Below, piece by piece: positions 51,247 through 64,000 of a stretch of 64,000 bases of DNA. Under the pieces are notes generated by a model that made no database searches, had not been told where the DNA came from, and saw only the letters and a program-made list of their open reading frames with translations. Origin of the DNA: Chitinophaga pinensis (GTDB taxonomy: Bacteria; Bacteroidota; Bacteroidia; UBA4408); the NCBI GenBank assembly GCA_945861665.1, contig CAMAVS010000001.1, forward strand, positions 357,965 through 421,964, given 5' to 3'. A program made the translations under genes and the position numbers. How positions within the stretch are numbered: the first letter of the stretch is position 1; each line of letters begins with the position of its first letter.

Positions 51247-53580
51247 ATGTTACCAAAAAAACTCGTATATTTTCTCACAATAACGATTGCATTTTTATTA
51301 ACAGCAATTAACTCTACAAGTGCTCAAACAGGAACAATAAAAGGGTTTGTATATGAAAAAAACTCCGGAGAGCCTGTAATATTTACTAAGGTGATAATAG
51401 CTAAAACAAAATATGGTGCAACTACTGATGTAGATGGTTATTTCACAATTACTCGTTTGCCTTCAGGTGATTATACATTAAAAATAACGTACATGGGTTA
51501 TGACACCCTCACAGTACCTATAAGTATAAAAGCGGATGAAATGGTAACAAAAAAATTGTATTTAACTAAGTCGTCTATAAAACTGAAAGGGTTGATTATT
51601 TCTGCCGAGAAACAAGAGGCGAAAACAGAAATTAGAACTTCGGTTACTAAAATTACACCGAAAGAAATTAAGCAAATTCCATCGGTAAGCGGGGAAGCTG
51701 ATTTAGCACAATACTTACAGGTAATTCCAGGAGTTGTGTCAACAGGCGACCAAGGAGGGCAATTGTATATTCGAGGAGGCTCACCGATACAAAACAAAGT
51801 TCTATTGGATGGAATGGTTATATATAATCCTTTTCATTCTATTGGACTATTTTCTGTTTTTGATGCAGATATAATACGTAATGCCGATGTTTATACGGGA
51901 GGTTTTGGAGCAAAGTTTGGTGGGCGTATATCTTCTATTATGGACATTACTACTCGCGATGGGAATAAGAATCGCATAGCAGGAAAAATTGCAGCTAGTC
52001 CTTTTGGAACAAAATTATTACTTGAAGGTCCTATAAAAAAGGCAAAAGAGGTAGGAGGAAGCACATCTTCGTATTTACTTTCAGCCAAGAATTCATACCT
52101 GGAACAAACCTCAAAGGTTATATACAATTATGTTGATACTGCAGGATTACCTTATAATTTTTTAGACTTTTATGGAAAAGTTTCTTTTAATTCTCAAAAT
52201 GGGAGCAAATTAAACTTGTTCGGTTTTAACTTTAACGATCACGTATATTATCCAGGGGTATCAAACTTAAATTGGAAATCATCGGGAGGGGGGACTAATT
52301 TTATTGTTGTCCCAAGCGCTTCACAAGTACTGATTAAAGGTAATTTTTCTTATTCTAAATACGCCATAGAGTTACTTGAACAAGACAATCAACCACGCAA
52401 AAGTGAAATAGATGGTTTTAATTTAGGAATCGACTTTGTTTATTTTAAAGGTCAAAATGAGATTGATTATGGTATAGAAGTGTTAGGTTTTAAAACAAGC
52501 TATGAATTTTACAACTCGGTAAATAGACACTTAACACAAGAAGAAAACACGACTGAAATGGCAGGTTTTTTAAAATATAAGATAACAGCCGGAAAGTTGC
52601 TTCTTGAACCAAGTTTTAGAATGCATTATTATGCGGCACTTACCTACCTTTCTCCCGAACCTCGATTAGGAATGAAATACAATGTGGCAGACAAATTTAG
52701 ATTAAAATTTGCGACTGGAATTTATTCTCAAAATTTAATGAGTGCATCTTCTGACAGAGATGTGGTAAATTTATTTTACGGTTTTCTTTCAGGTCCCGAT
52801 AACTTACAAGAAAACTTTATTGAAGAAGATGGTTCTGCTAGAAATATAAAACATAATTTACAAAAAGCAAATCACTTTATTTTGGGAGCAGAATATGATT
52901 TAACGAGTCGTATTAATGTAAACATTGAAGGATATTATAAAATGTTTACTCAGCTTACGAATTTAAACAGAAACAAGATATTTGATGACGATGCTGCCAA
53001 TTCAAATAGACCCGATGAACTAAAAAAAGATTTTATTGTAGAAACAGGCTCTGCTAAAGGGATAGACTTCTCTTTGAAATACGATTATAAAAAAGTGTAT
53101 ATATGGGCAGTTTATTCATTGGGATTTGTTACTCGTTATGATGGTGTACAAAAATATATGCCACATTTTGACAGGCGCCACAATGTTAACTTAGTTCTAT
53201 CATATACTTTTGGGAAAGGATTAAACTGGGAGTTGGACGGAAGATGGAATTATGGATCTGGATTCCCTTTTACAAAAACACAAGGATTCTATGAAAAAGT
53301 TAATTTTGCAGATGGTGTAAACACAAATTACACTACCTCAAATGGTGATTTGGGAATTTTGTATAGCAACTTGAACGGTGGGCGTTTACCAAGTTACCAC
53401 CGATTAGATGTGAACCTAAAACGTAAATTTGCATTATCAGATAGAGCATTATTAGAAGCAAACGTAGGCGCGACAAATGCATACAATCACCAAAACGTAT
53501 TTTATATTAACAGGGTAACGAACCAAACAAAATATCAGTTGCCATTGTTACCAAGTGCAGGATTGATATTGAATTTTTAA
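51247..53580 (+). CDS. TonB-dependent receptor with N-terminal carboxypeptidase-like extension
   Basis: This 777-residue outer-membrane protein has a signal peptide at 1-26 (cleavage after TSA). A carboxypeptidase-like, regulatory domain is at about 30-115 (GTIKGFVYEKNSGEPVIFTKVII, then TTDVDGYFTITRLPSGDYTLKITYMGYDT). The plug follows at about 125-230 (IKQIPSVSGEADLAQYLQVIPGV, then QLYIRGGSPIQNKVLLDGMVIY). The rest is a 22-strand barrel ending LPLLPSAGLILNF with terminal Phe. Imported substrate is unknown; no SusD or other partner gene is adjacent, so it is a single-gene receptor. It is divergent from the thiolase and convergent with fabD. Confidence 0.93.
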   Translation: MLPKKLVYFLTITIAFLLTAINSTSAQTGTIKGFVYEKNSGEPVIFTKVIIAKTKYGATTDVDGYFTITRLPSGDYTLKITYMGYDTLTVPISIKADEMVTKKLYLTKSSIKLKGLIISAEKQEAKTEIRTSVTKITPKEIKQIPSVSGEADLAQYLQVIPGVVSTGDQGGQLYIRGGSPIQNKVLLDGMVIYNPFHSIGLFSVFDADIIRNADVYTGGFGAKFGGRISSIMDITTRDGNKNRIAGKIAASPFGTKLLLEGPIKKAKEVGGSTSSYLLSAKNSYLEQTSKVIYNYVDTAGLPYNFLDFYGKVSFNSQNGSKLNLFGFNFNDHVYYPGVSNLNWKSSGGGTNFIVVPSASQVLIKGNFSYSKYAIELLEQDNQPRKSEIDGFNLGIDFVYFKGQNEIDYGIEVLGFKTSYEFYNSVNRHLTQEENTTEMAGFLKYKITAGKLLLEPSFRMHYYAALTYLSPEPRLGMKYNVADKFRLKFATGIYSQNLMSASSDRDVVNLFYGFLSGPDNLQENFIEEDGSARNIKHNLQKANHFILGAEYDLTSRINVNIEGYYKMFTQLTNLNRNKIFDDDAANSNRPDELKKDFIVETGSAKGIDFSLKYDYKKVYIWAVYSLGFVTRYDGVQKYMPHFDRRHNVNLVLSYTFGKGLNWELDGRWNYGSGFPFTKTQGFYEKVNFADGVNTNYTTSNGDLGILYSNLNGGRLPSYHRLDVNLKRKFALSDRALLEANVGATNAYNHQNVFYINRVTNQTKYQLPLLPSAGLILNF

Positions 53581-53604
53581 GCAGCTAATTGTTTATTAAA
53601 ATAA

Positions 53605-54483
53605 TTAAGCACTCATAGTTTCTACTGAAGTATCTACTTTTTTCACCAAACCTTGTAATACTTTACCCGGACCTACTTCAATAAAGGTTCGTGCACCAGC
53701 AGTCAACATATTTTGCATCGTTTGTGTCCAACGTACTGGTGTAGTTAGTTGTTCAATAAGATTACTTTTTATTTCAGTAGGATTACTCACTGCCATTGCC
53801 GTTACATTCTGAAAGATTGGACAAACAGGCTCATTAAAGTTAGTAGCATTGATTGCTGCCTCCAACTCTACTCTTGCTGGTTCCATTAAGGGAGAATGAA
53901 ATGCTCCGCCAACAGACAACAACAAGGCGCGTTTAGCACCTGCTGCTTTTAACTTTTCGCAAGCAATTGTTACTCCCGCTATAGAGCCTGAAATAACCAA
54001 TTGTCCTGGGCAATTATAATTAGCTGCAACCACCACCTCATCGGTAATAGATGCACATATTTCTTCTACTATTTTATCATCAATTCCTAAAATAGCAGCC
54101 ATGGTTGACGGAACTGCTTCGCAGGCCTTTTGCATTGCCAAAGCTCTTTTATTTACCAATACCAATGCGTCTTCAAAAGACAAAGTTTTATTAGATACTA
54201 AAGCCGAGAATTCGCCCAAGGAATGACCCGCAACCATATCGGGAGCAAAGCTACTTCCTAAGGTTTTTGCCAAAATTGTTGAGTGTAAAAATATAGCAGG
54301 TTGTGTTACATTGGTTTGTTTCAAATCGGAATCTGTACCGACAAACATAATATCTGTTATTCTAAAACCAAGTATGTCATTTGCCTTCTCAAACAGTTCC
54401 TTTGCAATAGTATTGCTTTCATATAAGTCCTTTCCCATACCCGAAAATTGAGAACCTTGACCGGGAAATAAATATGCTTTCAT
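53605..54483 (-). CDS. fabD: Malonyl-CoA:acyl carrier protein transacylase
   Basis: This enzyme moves the malonyl group from CoA to ACP for fatty acid synthesis. It has 292 residues. The FPGQGSQFSGMGKDLY start, the nucleophile in GHSLGEFSAL (Ser88), the GQLVISGS line and the catalytic His near 197 (GGAFHSPLM) are present, and GPGKVLQGLVK ends the domain. All expected motifs are intact. It is transcribed alone, 25 bases after the stop of the convergent TonB-receptor gene, and follows a terminator. Confidence 0.96.
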   Translation of the reverse strand: MKAYLFPGQGSQFSGMGKDLYESNTIAKELFEKANDILGFRITDIMFVGTDSDLKQTNVTQPAIFLHSTILAKTLGSSFAPDMVAGHSLGEFSALVSNKTLSFEDALVLVNKRALAMQKACEAVPSTMAAILGIDDKIVEEICASITDEVVVAANYNCPGQLVISGSIAGVTIACEKLKAAGAKRALLLSVGGAFHSPLMEPARVELEAAINATNFNEPVCPIFQNVTAMAVSNPTEIKSNLIEQLTTPVRWTQTMQNMLTAGARTFIEVGPGKVLQGLVKKVDTSVETMSA

Positions 54484-54524
54484 AATGTAATTAGTTTAAA
54501 ATTTGAATTGCTAATTACCTAAAA

Positions 54525-54560
54525 ATAAAGGGAGAAAACAAGTTTGTTTTCTCCCTTTAT
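54525..54560 (-). terminator. Terminator between the BI-1 gene and fabD
   Basis: A perfect 16-bp inverted repeat (54525-54540 with 54545-54560) with a 4-base loop lies 18 bases after the stop of the BI-1 gene at 54579; a short T run follows on the minus strand. Confidence 0.78.
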
Positions 54561-54578
54561 AAGATAAAGCAGTTTGTA

Positions 54579-55304
54579 TTATTTTCTGCTGCCAAACAAT
54601 CTTAGCAACGAAAGAAATAAGTTGATGAAATCGAGGTATAAATTAAGGGCACCCATTATGGCCAACTTATTGGTAGATTCAATACCATATTCTGCACCTG
54701 ATCCAATATTTTTTAGTTTTTGAACATCATAAGCTGTTAAGCCGGTAAAAACAATTACCCCTATAAAACTAATGATGTAGGACATTGTATCACTTTTCAT
54801 AAAAAAATTCACAACACCTGCTATAATCATTCCAACTAGGGCCATCATTAATATGTTTCCTAAACGAGTAAGGTCGGTATTGGTAGTATAACCTACAAGC
54901 GCCATAATACCAAACATTAAAGCGCTTACACCAAATGTCACATAAATTGAGCCTTCAGTATAAATTAAAAATATAAAACTTAAACTTATTCCCATTATAA
55001 TAGCGTATGCAATAAACAAAATAAGTAATACGGAATAGGAAAGTTTGTTAAACCCAAAAGACATCAGCAATACGAATCCTATGGGTGCAAACATCACTAC
55101 ATAACCTAAAGGTTTCATTCCAGTTTCCCCAACTAACATAGTGGTTAACGAAAGATTAGTGCCAAATAAATAAGACATAACAGCTGTTATTGTCAATGCA
55201 GCAAACATCCAAGAAAACACATTCACCATAAATGCCTTTGTACTATCACCGACTTGTTGGTGCGATTGAGAAAAAATGTTAAAGTTATCGTTATTGATTT
55301 CCAT
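54579..55304 (-). CDS. Bax inhibitor-1/YccA family membrane protein
   Basis: This 241-residue inner-membrane protein starts at the ATG at 55304. An upstream start at 55334 is unlikely because it lies inside the -7 box at 55332-55339. Seven hydrophobic helices are visible, and the family lines are FMVNVFSWMFAALTITAVMSYLFG, SFGFNKLSYSVLLILF and the closing GALNLYLDFINLFLSLLRLFG. BI-1 relatives are calcium or proton leak channels in other organisms; the role in bacteria is not established. It is a single gene, tandem with folE (68 bases apart). Confidence 0.9.
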   Translation of the reverse strand: MEINNDNFNIFSQSHQQVGDSTKAFMVNVFSWMFAALTITAVMSYLFGTNLSLTTMLVGETGMKPLGYVVMFAPIGFVLLMSFGFNKLSYSVLLILFIAYAIIMGISLSFIFLIYTEGSIYVTFGVSALMFGIMALVGYTTNTDLTRLGNILMMALVGMIIAGVVNFFMKSDTMSYIISFIGVIVFTGLTAYDVQKLKNIGSGAEYGIESTNKLAIMGALNLYLDFINLFLSLLRLFGSRK

Positions 55305-55331
55305 TTTTAGTTGTTTAATAAGTTGATAAAA

Positions 55332-55339
55332 CAAAATTA
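55332..55339 (-). promoter_or_regulatory. -7 element of the BI-1 gene
   Basis: TAATTTTG on the minus strand matches TAnnTTTG; the leader to the ATG at 55304 is about 25 bases. No clear -33 TTG is seen. Confidence 0.45.
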
Positions 55340-55372
55340 CTAATAAAATTGCGTTTGCGCCATTAAAAAATG

Positions 55373-55972
55373 TTAATGCAATTTGGAGCCTATAAGACTT
55401 ATAAATTCCTTACGGGTAGTATCTTTCAAGAATTCACCTGTAAATGCAGAAGTAGTTGTAACCGAATTCTGCTTTTGTATACCACGCATTTGCATACATA
55501 AATGAGAGCATTCCATAACAACCGCTACTCCAATAGGATTGAGCGTATCCTGAATACAATCACGAATTTCAGTTGTAAGTCTTTCTTGCACTTGCAATCT
55601 TCTTGCATAAGCATCTACTACTCTTGGTATTTTACTCAATCCTACAATATGACCGTTAGGAATGTAAGCGATGTGTACCTTTCCAAAAAAGGGAAGCAAA
55701 TGATGTTCACACAATGAATAAACTTCAATATCTTTCACAATAACCATCTGTTTGTAATCTTCTTTGAACATAGCCGAACGCAGTATTTCTTGAGGATCTA
55801 AACTATGCCCACTTGTTAAAAACTGTATTGCTTTAGCAGCTCTTTCAGGAGTTTTAAGCAATCCTTCACGGGTGCTATCCTCACCTACAGTATCAATAAT
55901 AAGTTTGTAGATTTTCGATATTTTTTCAGTATTGACAACATCGTACTCGTCCAATTTTTTATACCCGCTCAT
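55373..55972 (-). CDS. folE: GTP cyclohydrolase I
   Basis: This enzyme opens GTP to form dihydroneopterin triphosphate, the entry to folate and, with QueD, to queuosine. It has 199 residues. The zinc ligands are in [11 protein letters not shown] (Cys and His) and in [12 protein letters not shown] (second Cys). The line [24 protein letters not shown] and the [17 protein letters not shown] helix are conserved. It lies 29 bases behind the queD-like gene, and the pair makes one small operon for pterin-type compounds. Confidence 0.96.
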   Translation of the reverse strand: MSGYKKLDEYDVVNTEKISKIYKLIIDTVGEDSTREGLLKTPERAAKAIQFLTSGHSLDPQEILRSAMFKEDYKQMVIVKDIEVYSLCEHHLLPFFGKVHIAYIPNGHIVGLSKIPRVVDAYARRLQVQERLTTEIRDCIQDTLNPIGVAVVMECSHLCMQMRGIQKQNSVTTTSAFTGEFLKDTTRKEFISLIGSKLH

Positions 55973-56001
55973 ACTACTATTTATTTATGATTAGTCAGAA
56001 A

Positions 56002-56418
56002 TTATTCTCCAAAATATTCTACATAATTATTATCGGTTTCACACAATTTTATGCAATGAAGACTACAATTCCCCATCGCTTTAATATGTGGTGCAAGTTG
56101 ATTCCATATAGCAATTGTAACATTCTCTGTGCTTGGCATAATATCTTTCATAAAATCTACATCCAAGTTCAAATTACGATGGTCAAGCTTGTCGGTAATG
56201 TACTTACGAATAACCAAACTTATTTCCTTGAGATTAGCTGAATAACCCGTATCCTGACTGATCTCACCTTTTACCGTAACGTATAAATAATAATTATGTC
56301 CATGCCAATTAGGGTTGGCACATTTACCAAATACTTCATTGTTCTGCTCGTCTGACCAAGCGGGATTATACAGTTTATGTGCTGCGTTAAAATGTTCTTT
56401 GCGTGTTATGTATATCAT
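56002..56418 (-). CDS. queD: 6-pyruvoyl/6-carboxytetrahydropterin synthase family protein (QueD-like)
   Basis: This 138-residue enzyme acts on dihydroneopterin triphosphate. Zinc-binding histidines are in EHFNAAHKLYNPAW and NWHGHNYYLYV, and the catalytic Cys is in FGKCANPNWHGH. LDHRNLNLDVDF and STENVTIAIWNQL carry the other active-site residues. QueD makes 6-carboxytetrahydropterin for queuosine; the PTPS that serves biopterin cannot be fully ruled out. folE follows after 29 bases and supplies the substrate. Confidence 0.9.
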   Translation of the reverse strand: MIYITRKEHFNAAHKLYNPAWSDEQNNEVFGKCANPNWHGHNYYLYVTVKGEISQDTGYSANLKEISLVIRKYITDKLDHRNLNLDVDFMKDIMPSTENVTIAIWNQLAPHIKAMGNCSLHCIKLCETDNNYVEYFGE

Positions 56419-56463
56419 ATTAAATGTTTAAAAAATATTATAACAAAAATAGACTTGTGTCTT

Positions 56464-57684
56464 TTATACCAAATTAAATGATTTAGTTGCCATTTCTTCA
56501 ATGGCTTTTCCAATGGCCAACGATGCTGTTGCTGCAGGCGATGGTGCGTTCAATACATGAATCGCATTATCATTATGTTCAATAATAAAGTCATCACTCA
56601 TCTCTCCTTCAGGTGCCAATGCCATGGCTCTCACTCCTGCTCTTCCCGGTTTCAAATCTTCCATTTCCAAAGTTGGTATTAACTTTCGCAAACGTTTAAG
56701 AAAATATGTTTTTGAAAATGCGCCTCGGTACTCATCCAAGCCAAATTTTAAATTTTTTGCAAAAAATTTCCAAGTACCGCCAAAAGCAAAAGCTTCAACC
56801 GTATCTTTTAATGAAAAATCCGTTTTGCCGTATCCCTCACGCTTGAAAACAAATACAGCATTGGGGCCGCACTCAGTCCCACCATGAATCATTCGTGTAA
56901 AATGAACTCCAAGAAACGGGTATTTAGGATTCGGAACGGGATATATTAAATTTTTCACTTTGCTTAATCCCTTTTCGGTTAAATCATAATAATCTCCACG
57001 GAAACCAACTATAGAAGTTTTCGTTTTTACTCCTTCTTTTCGTGCAATACGATCACTTTGTAAACCGGCACAAGTAATAATATACTTTGCTTTAAATTTA
57101 CCCTTTGTTGAAACAACATAAGTATAATCACTGTGCTTTTCAAAATTTGTAACTTCACAACTTGTTATTACTTTACTTCCCGAAAATTTAGATTCAATTA
57201 GTTCTAGATATTTTCTTGAAACATCAGAATAGTCAATAATACCGGTACAAGGAACCCATAATCCTGAAATCCCCTCACAAAATGGCTCAATCTCTTTGAT
57301 GCGTTTACTGTCAATTAACTCAATACCCTCAACGCCATTAGCCACCCCATTGTTAAATACCTTGTTCATATGCGCCAACTCACTCTCCTCAGTAGCGACA
57401 ATAATCTTTCCGCAAATATCGTGGGGGATTTTATATTCTTTCGCAAAAGCAACTAATTCTCTTCTTCCATCAACACAATTTTTGGCTTTATAAGAACCTG
57501 GCTTGTAATAAATCCCTGAATGTATTACTCCAGAATTATGACCGGTTTGATGAGCTGCAACAGTTTGCTCTTTTTCCAATACCAGTATTTTTTTTGTTGG
57601 AAAGCGGAGGTTTAATTTGTATGCTGATGCAAGTCCTACTATGCCACCTCCAACAATAACTATATCATAACTATTTTCTTCCAT
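56464..57684 (-). CDS. lhgO: L-2-hydroxyglutarate oxidase
   Basis: This FAD enzyme oxidises L-2-hydroxyglutarate to 2-oxoglutarate, probably passing electrons to the quinone pool. It has 406 residues. The FAD-binding Rossmann motif is DIVIVGGGIVGLASAYKL at the N-terminus, followed by HQTGHNSGVIHSGIYYKPGSYKAKNC, the typical LhgO line, and GGTECGPNAVFVFKREGY and GRAGVRAMALAP later. All parts are present. It lies 46 bases upstream of the queD-like gene on the same strand, but no functional link is obvious. It removes a metabolic by-product of malate and lactate dehydrogenases. Confidence 0.93.
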   Translation of the reverse strand: MEENSYDIVIVGGGIVGLASAYKLNLRFPTKKILVLEKEQTVAAHQTGHNSGVIHSGIYYKPGSYKAKNCVDGRRELVAFAKEYKIPHDICGKIIVATEESELAHMNKVFNNGVANGVEGIELIDSKRIKEIEPFCEGISGLWVPCTGIIDYSDVSRKYLELIESKFSGSKVITSCEVTNFEKHSDYTYVVSTKGKFKAKYIITCAGLQSDRIARKEGVKTKTSIVGFRGDYYDLTEKGLSKVKNLIYPVPNPKYPFLGVHFTRMIHGGTECGPNAVFVFKREGYGKTDFSLKDTVEAFAFGGTWKFFAKNLKFGLDEYRGAFSKTYFLKRLRKLIPTLEMEDLKPGRAGVRAMALAPEGEMSDDFIIEHNDNAIHVLNAPSPAATASLAIGKAIEEMATKSFNLV

Positions 57685-57866
57685 ACATTAATATAATGAT
57701 TGCAAAATTAATAATAATATCTAGAGTAGTTCAAACTGCCTCGAATTGCAATAAAAATCAATTTGCTTAAATAAATGTGTTAAAAAAAAGATAATAACTC
57801 ATTTTACAATTTGAGTAGAAAAACTTAACTTTACACCTCGATAAGTTTAATATCCAATTTCTATAA

Positions 57867-61705
<3,839 letters not shown>

Positions 61706-61931
61706 TTTTGAAGTTGTAAATATAGTATATCACAAAGAAAATGTAGTATATTATAAAGAAAATAGATAATTTGATAATTTTGAAAAAATAAACCAAATTT
61801 ACTATTATTTATTTGCTATTAAGCTGCCGTAACACCTTCAAAATGAAACATTTTCGACACCTCTCCTTCAAAACTCGAAAAACTTTTCTTATTTATTGCT
61901 AAATTATTATTTTATTATTGCTAAATAATTA

Positions 61932-61939
61932 TATATTTG
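61932..61939 (+). promoter_or_regulatory. -7 element of the repeat-rich surface protein gene
   Basis: TATATTTG is an exact TAnnTTTG match, 25 bases before the ATG at 61965. Two imperfect direct copies of ATTGCTAAAT with TTATT spacing lie just upstream (about 61896-61930), in an otherwise very AT-rich stretch. Confidence 0.4.
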
Positions 61940-61964
61940 CATTTGCAATTTAAAATAATAAAAA

Positions 61965-64000
61965 ATGAAAACACCAATAATACAATTACTAATAATCGCA
62001 TCATTAAGTTTTACGGTTATAAAATCATCTGCTCAAGGTACTAGTGCATACGTGCATGACCAAAATGGAAATGCTTGGGGGCAAACAGCGTATACTACTG
62101 ATATGGACGCTGCTTTTGGTGCTGGAAATTGGCAAAATGTTACCTTTCAGGGCGCTAATATTAATGCATTATTTTCAAACACAAATTGTTTGGTAATGAT
62201 TGATGGAAGTGCTGATAAAGATATTGGTATGAGCAATTTTATGGCTGCGAATCAAGTAGTAATCCAAAACTGGGTAACTAATGGTGGACACTTATGGGCC
62301 AACTCTGCCGGTTGGTATAACGATGTCCCTTGTGGTTTTGGTGGAGTTGTATTATTTTTAGGTCCTGGAGGATGTGGTAACTGTGCTAACGGAAGCCCAT
62401 CAGCTTCAATAACTGCAGGTCAAAATGCGCATCCAATTTTTAATGGCCCGAATACTCCCGTAGGTACAAATTGGACAGGAAATTATTTTTCACACGATGT
62501 TATTAATGGGCCTAGTGGAACACAATTAGTGACTGGTGCAGGTGGAAACACAAAAGTTTTTACTGAATTGTCTTATGGTGGTGGTAAATGTATGTTTACA
62601 GGTACCACATTTTGGTTTGTTGGTGCTAATCAGCCGCAACCCCAATCAAGTAATTTAAGAAAAAATGTTTATCATCATATGGTTCCTTGCCAACCACCTT
62701 GTGCAACTAAATTAGCACCTGCTCTCTTGGCAACTAACGTACATTGTAATGACTCAATGAGGTGGAGAAAAGTTTCTGTTGCATTTGGATACAGAGTTTA
62801 TTTAGGAACAAATAACCCTCCTACTAATGTTTTAAACGGTGTGCAACTTGCTAATCCAAATGATACTGGACATGCATTCCCACAATTACAACCCGGAACT
62901 ACTTACTACTGGCAAATTATTCCATATAACGGATCTGGACCTTCAATTGGTTGTTCTGTTTTCTCATTTTCAACAGAAGTTGCTCCACCTGCTCCTGGTC
63001 CTATTATCGGATCTACAAATGTTTGTGAGTTTTCTTCAAATACTTATTCCATCAATCCTGTTGTAGGAGCATCTAATTATACTTGGACTGTACCTCTTGG
63101 AACTACTATCAACTCTGGACAAGGTACTACTTCCATTAATGTTACTTTTGGTAATACTTCAGGAAATATTTGCGCGCGAGCTGGAAACACCTGTGCTACT
63201 AGTGCTTTTACCTGTTCTCCTATTATTGTCAGTGCCGCCCCTACGCAAGCAGCTGCCGGACCTGACCAACGTGTTTGTGCTCTTACAACTACCTTAGCAG
63301 GATCTATTCCTAACTTTGGCTCCGGTGTTTGGACACAAGTTTCAGGACCTGGAACTATCAGTTTTGCTACACCTAACTCGCCTAACTCTATTGCTTCGGC
63401 TAGCGTATATGGTATGTATTTATTAGAATGGAACATCACAAGTGGTAGTTGTGCTACTAAGGATACCGTGGTAATTTATTTCGATCAAGCTCCACTTCCT
63501 GCTGCGGCAGGTGCTGATATGGCTGTGTGCGGACTTAACGCTACACTCTCTGCAACTGTTCCTAACATTGGTATAGGTATGTGGTCGGCTACGGGACCCG
63601 GTACCATTACTTTTGCTATGCCTAATTCACAAACTTCTACTGCTATGGCTTCCGCTTATGGAACATACCTTGTAAAATGGACTATTAGCAACGGTGCTTG
63701 TGTTACTATGGATAGCTTAATGCTTTCTTTCGATTCTATTCCTACAGCTCCTATGGCTGGTGCGGACCAAGATGTATGTGGACTGAGTACACTTTTGGCT
63801 GCTAATACACCAACATTTGGTGTTGGCGCTTGGATGACATTGGCTGGACCGGGAACACTTAATTTTGCGAATCCTAACAACCCTAACTCTACTGTTAGTG
63901 CCTCTAATTATGGAAATTATTGGGTAGTTTGGAATACGTCTAACGGAGCTTGTTCTTTGAACGACAGCATACGTATTTCGTTCTTCCAAATGCCTGCTGT
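61965..64000 (+). CDS. Secreted repeat-rich surface protein with PKD-like repeats, N-terminal part
   Basis: The frame is open from the ATG at 61965 to the right edge (678 codons), so the gene continues outside. A signal peptide is at 1-24 (cleavage after SSA). Residues 25-250 form a domain with GNWQNVTFQGANINALF, LVMIDGSADKD, GGHLWANSAGW and GGGKCMFTGTTF, a glutamine-amidotransferase-like fold by look only (uncertain). A fibronectin-like unit and an Ig/PKD-like unit follow. From about residue 427 near-identical modules of 83-84 residues begin, three starts being seen at codons near 430, 514 and 596 (each with AG-D-x-x-VC, GPGT-x-x-FA and YGxYxxxW). A T9SS tag at the far C-terminus is expected but not seen. 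Confidence 0.85.
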   Translation, partial: MKTPIIQLLIIASLSFTVIKSSAQGTSAYVHDQNGNAWGQTAYTTDMDAAFGAGNWQNVTFQGANINALFSNTNCLVMIDGSADKDIGMSNFMAANQVVIQNWVTNGGHLWANSAGWYNDVPCGFGGVVLFLGPGGCGNCANGSPSASITAGQNAHPIFNGPNTPVGTNWTGNYFSHDVINGPSGTQLVTGAGGNTKVFTELSYGGGKCMFTGTTFWFVGANQPQPQSSNLRKNVYHHMVPCQPPCATKLAPALLATNVHCNDSMRWRKVSVAFGYRVYLGTNNPPTNVLNGVQLANPNDTGHAFPQLQPGTTYYWQIIPYNGSGPSIGCSVFSFSTEVAPPAPGPIIGSTNVCEFSSNTYSINPVVGASNYTWTVPLGTTINSGQGTTSINVTFGNTSGNICARAGNTCATSAFTCSPIIVSAAPTQAAAGPDQRVCALTTTLAGSIPNFGSGVWTQVSGPGTISFATPNSPNSIASASVYGMYLLEWNITSGSCATKDTVVIYFDQAPLPAAAGADMAVCGLNATLSATVPNIGIGMWSATGPGTITFAMPNSQTSTAMASAYGTYLVKWTISNGACVTMDSLMLSFDSIPTAPMAGADQDVCGLSTLLAANTPTFGVGAWMTLAGPGTLNFANPNNPNSTVSASNYGNYWVVWNTSNGACSLNDSIRISFFQMPA

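Noticed and set aside
63252..64000. CRISPR-like periodic repeats
   Set aside because: The period is about 250 bases, in frame, and codes for protein modules; there are no short repeats with unique spacers.

Overview
The window is AT-rich chromosomal DNA from a member of the Bacteroidota, probably a free-living, non-gut lineage near the Flavobacteriia, Chitinophagia or Saprospiria (inference). Supporting signs are type IX secretion (T9SS) sorting domains of both A and B type, a BT_3928/MauE-like redox membrane protein, an S46 dipeptidyl peptidase, S9B peptidase, a TonB receptor with a carboxypeptidase-like plug extension, ParC of about 870 residues, and many upstream copies of the Bacteroidota -7 element TAnnTTTG with weak or absent Shine-Dalgarno sequences. 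I found no phage, insertion sequence transposase or CRISPR array. Most of the window is ordinary core genome with small accessory islands.

Layout. 1-3.9 kb: start of an S46 peptidase and, divergently, a large T9SS type B cell-surface protein. 4-9.4 kb: class Ia ribonucleotide reductase (nrdB-nrdA) behind a long, structured intergenic region, plus a DUF3109 protein and an outer-membrane porin. 9.5-12.1 kb: glycyl-tRNA synthetase and three tiny cysteine-containing lipoproteins, two of them paralogues. 12.2-18.3 kb: a peptide-use block of C1 peptidase, dipeptidyl peptidase IV and POT peptide transporter, followed by a thioredoxin-like protein. 18.3-19.6 kb: a small HTH protein and a glucosaminidase-LysM cell-wall hydrolase. 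19.7-21.2 kb: an arsenic island (frameshifted arsR, DUF6428, a tiny membrane protein, arsC) without an efflux pump. 21.3-26.8 kb: SIMPL protein, tRNA-His, priA, thiL and a PP2C phosphatase.

27.1-29.8 kb holds a membrane pyrophosphatase fused in one reading frame to a YceI domain. 29.9-32 kb holds an MbnP protein and a truncated di-haem cytochrome c peroxidase that runs directly into the C-terminal piece of a YHYH/T9SS protein; the arrangement looks like an internal deletion. 32-38 kb: ribH with a TPR protein, a DoxX/MauE-thioredoxin protein, a DEAD-box helicase with a structured leader, coaE and a YbbR protein. 38-46.3 kb: a T9SS type A surface protein, parC, an MFS transporter and dnaA. 46.4-49.6 kb: a four-gene glycan cluster (GtrB-like glycosyltransferase, epimerase, hexapeptide acyltransferase, WbqC). 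49.7-53.6 kb: a thiolase, a short inverted-repeat element resembling a MITE, and a TonB-dependent receptor. 53.6-61.7 kb: fabD, BI-1 protein, folE, queD-like, lhgO, pyrG and rnr. 62-64 kb: the start of a repeat-rich secreted protein that leaves the window.

Functionally the extracellular peptidases and the POT carrier suggest growth on peptides, taken up as di- and tripeptides. The surface proteins with T9SS tags imply that the secretion machinery is encoded elsewhere. The best candidates for something new are the pyrophosphatase-YceI fusion, the peroxidase/YHYH deletion junction, the inverted-repeat element at 50.9-51.1 kb, and the leader structures before the DEAD helicase and nrdB. I did not find a clear new multi-gene defence or mobile system.
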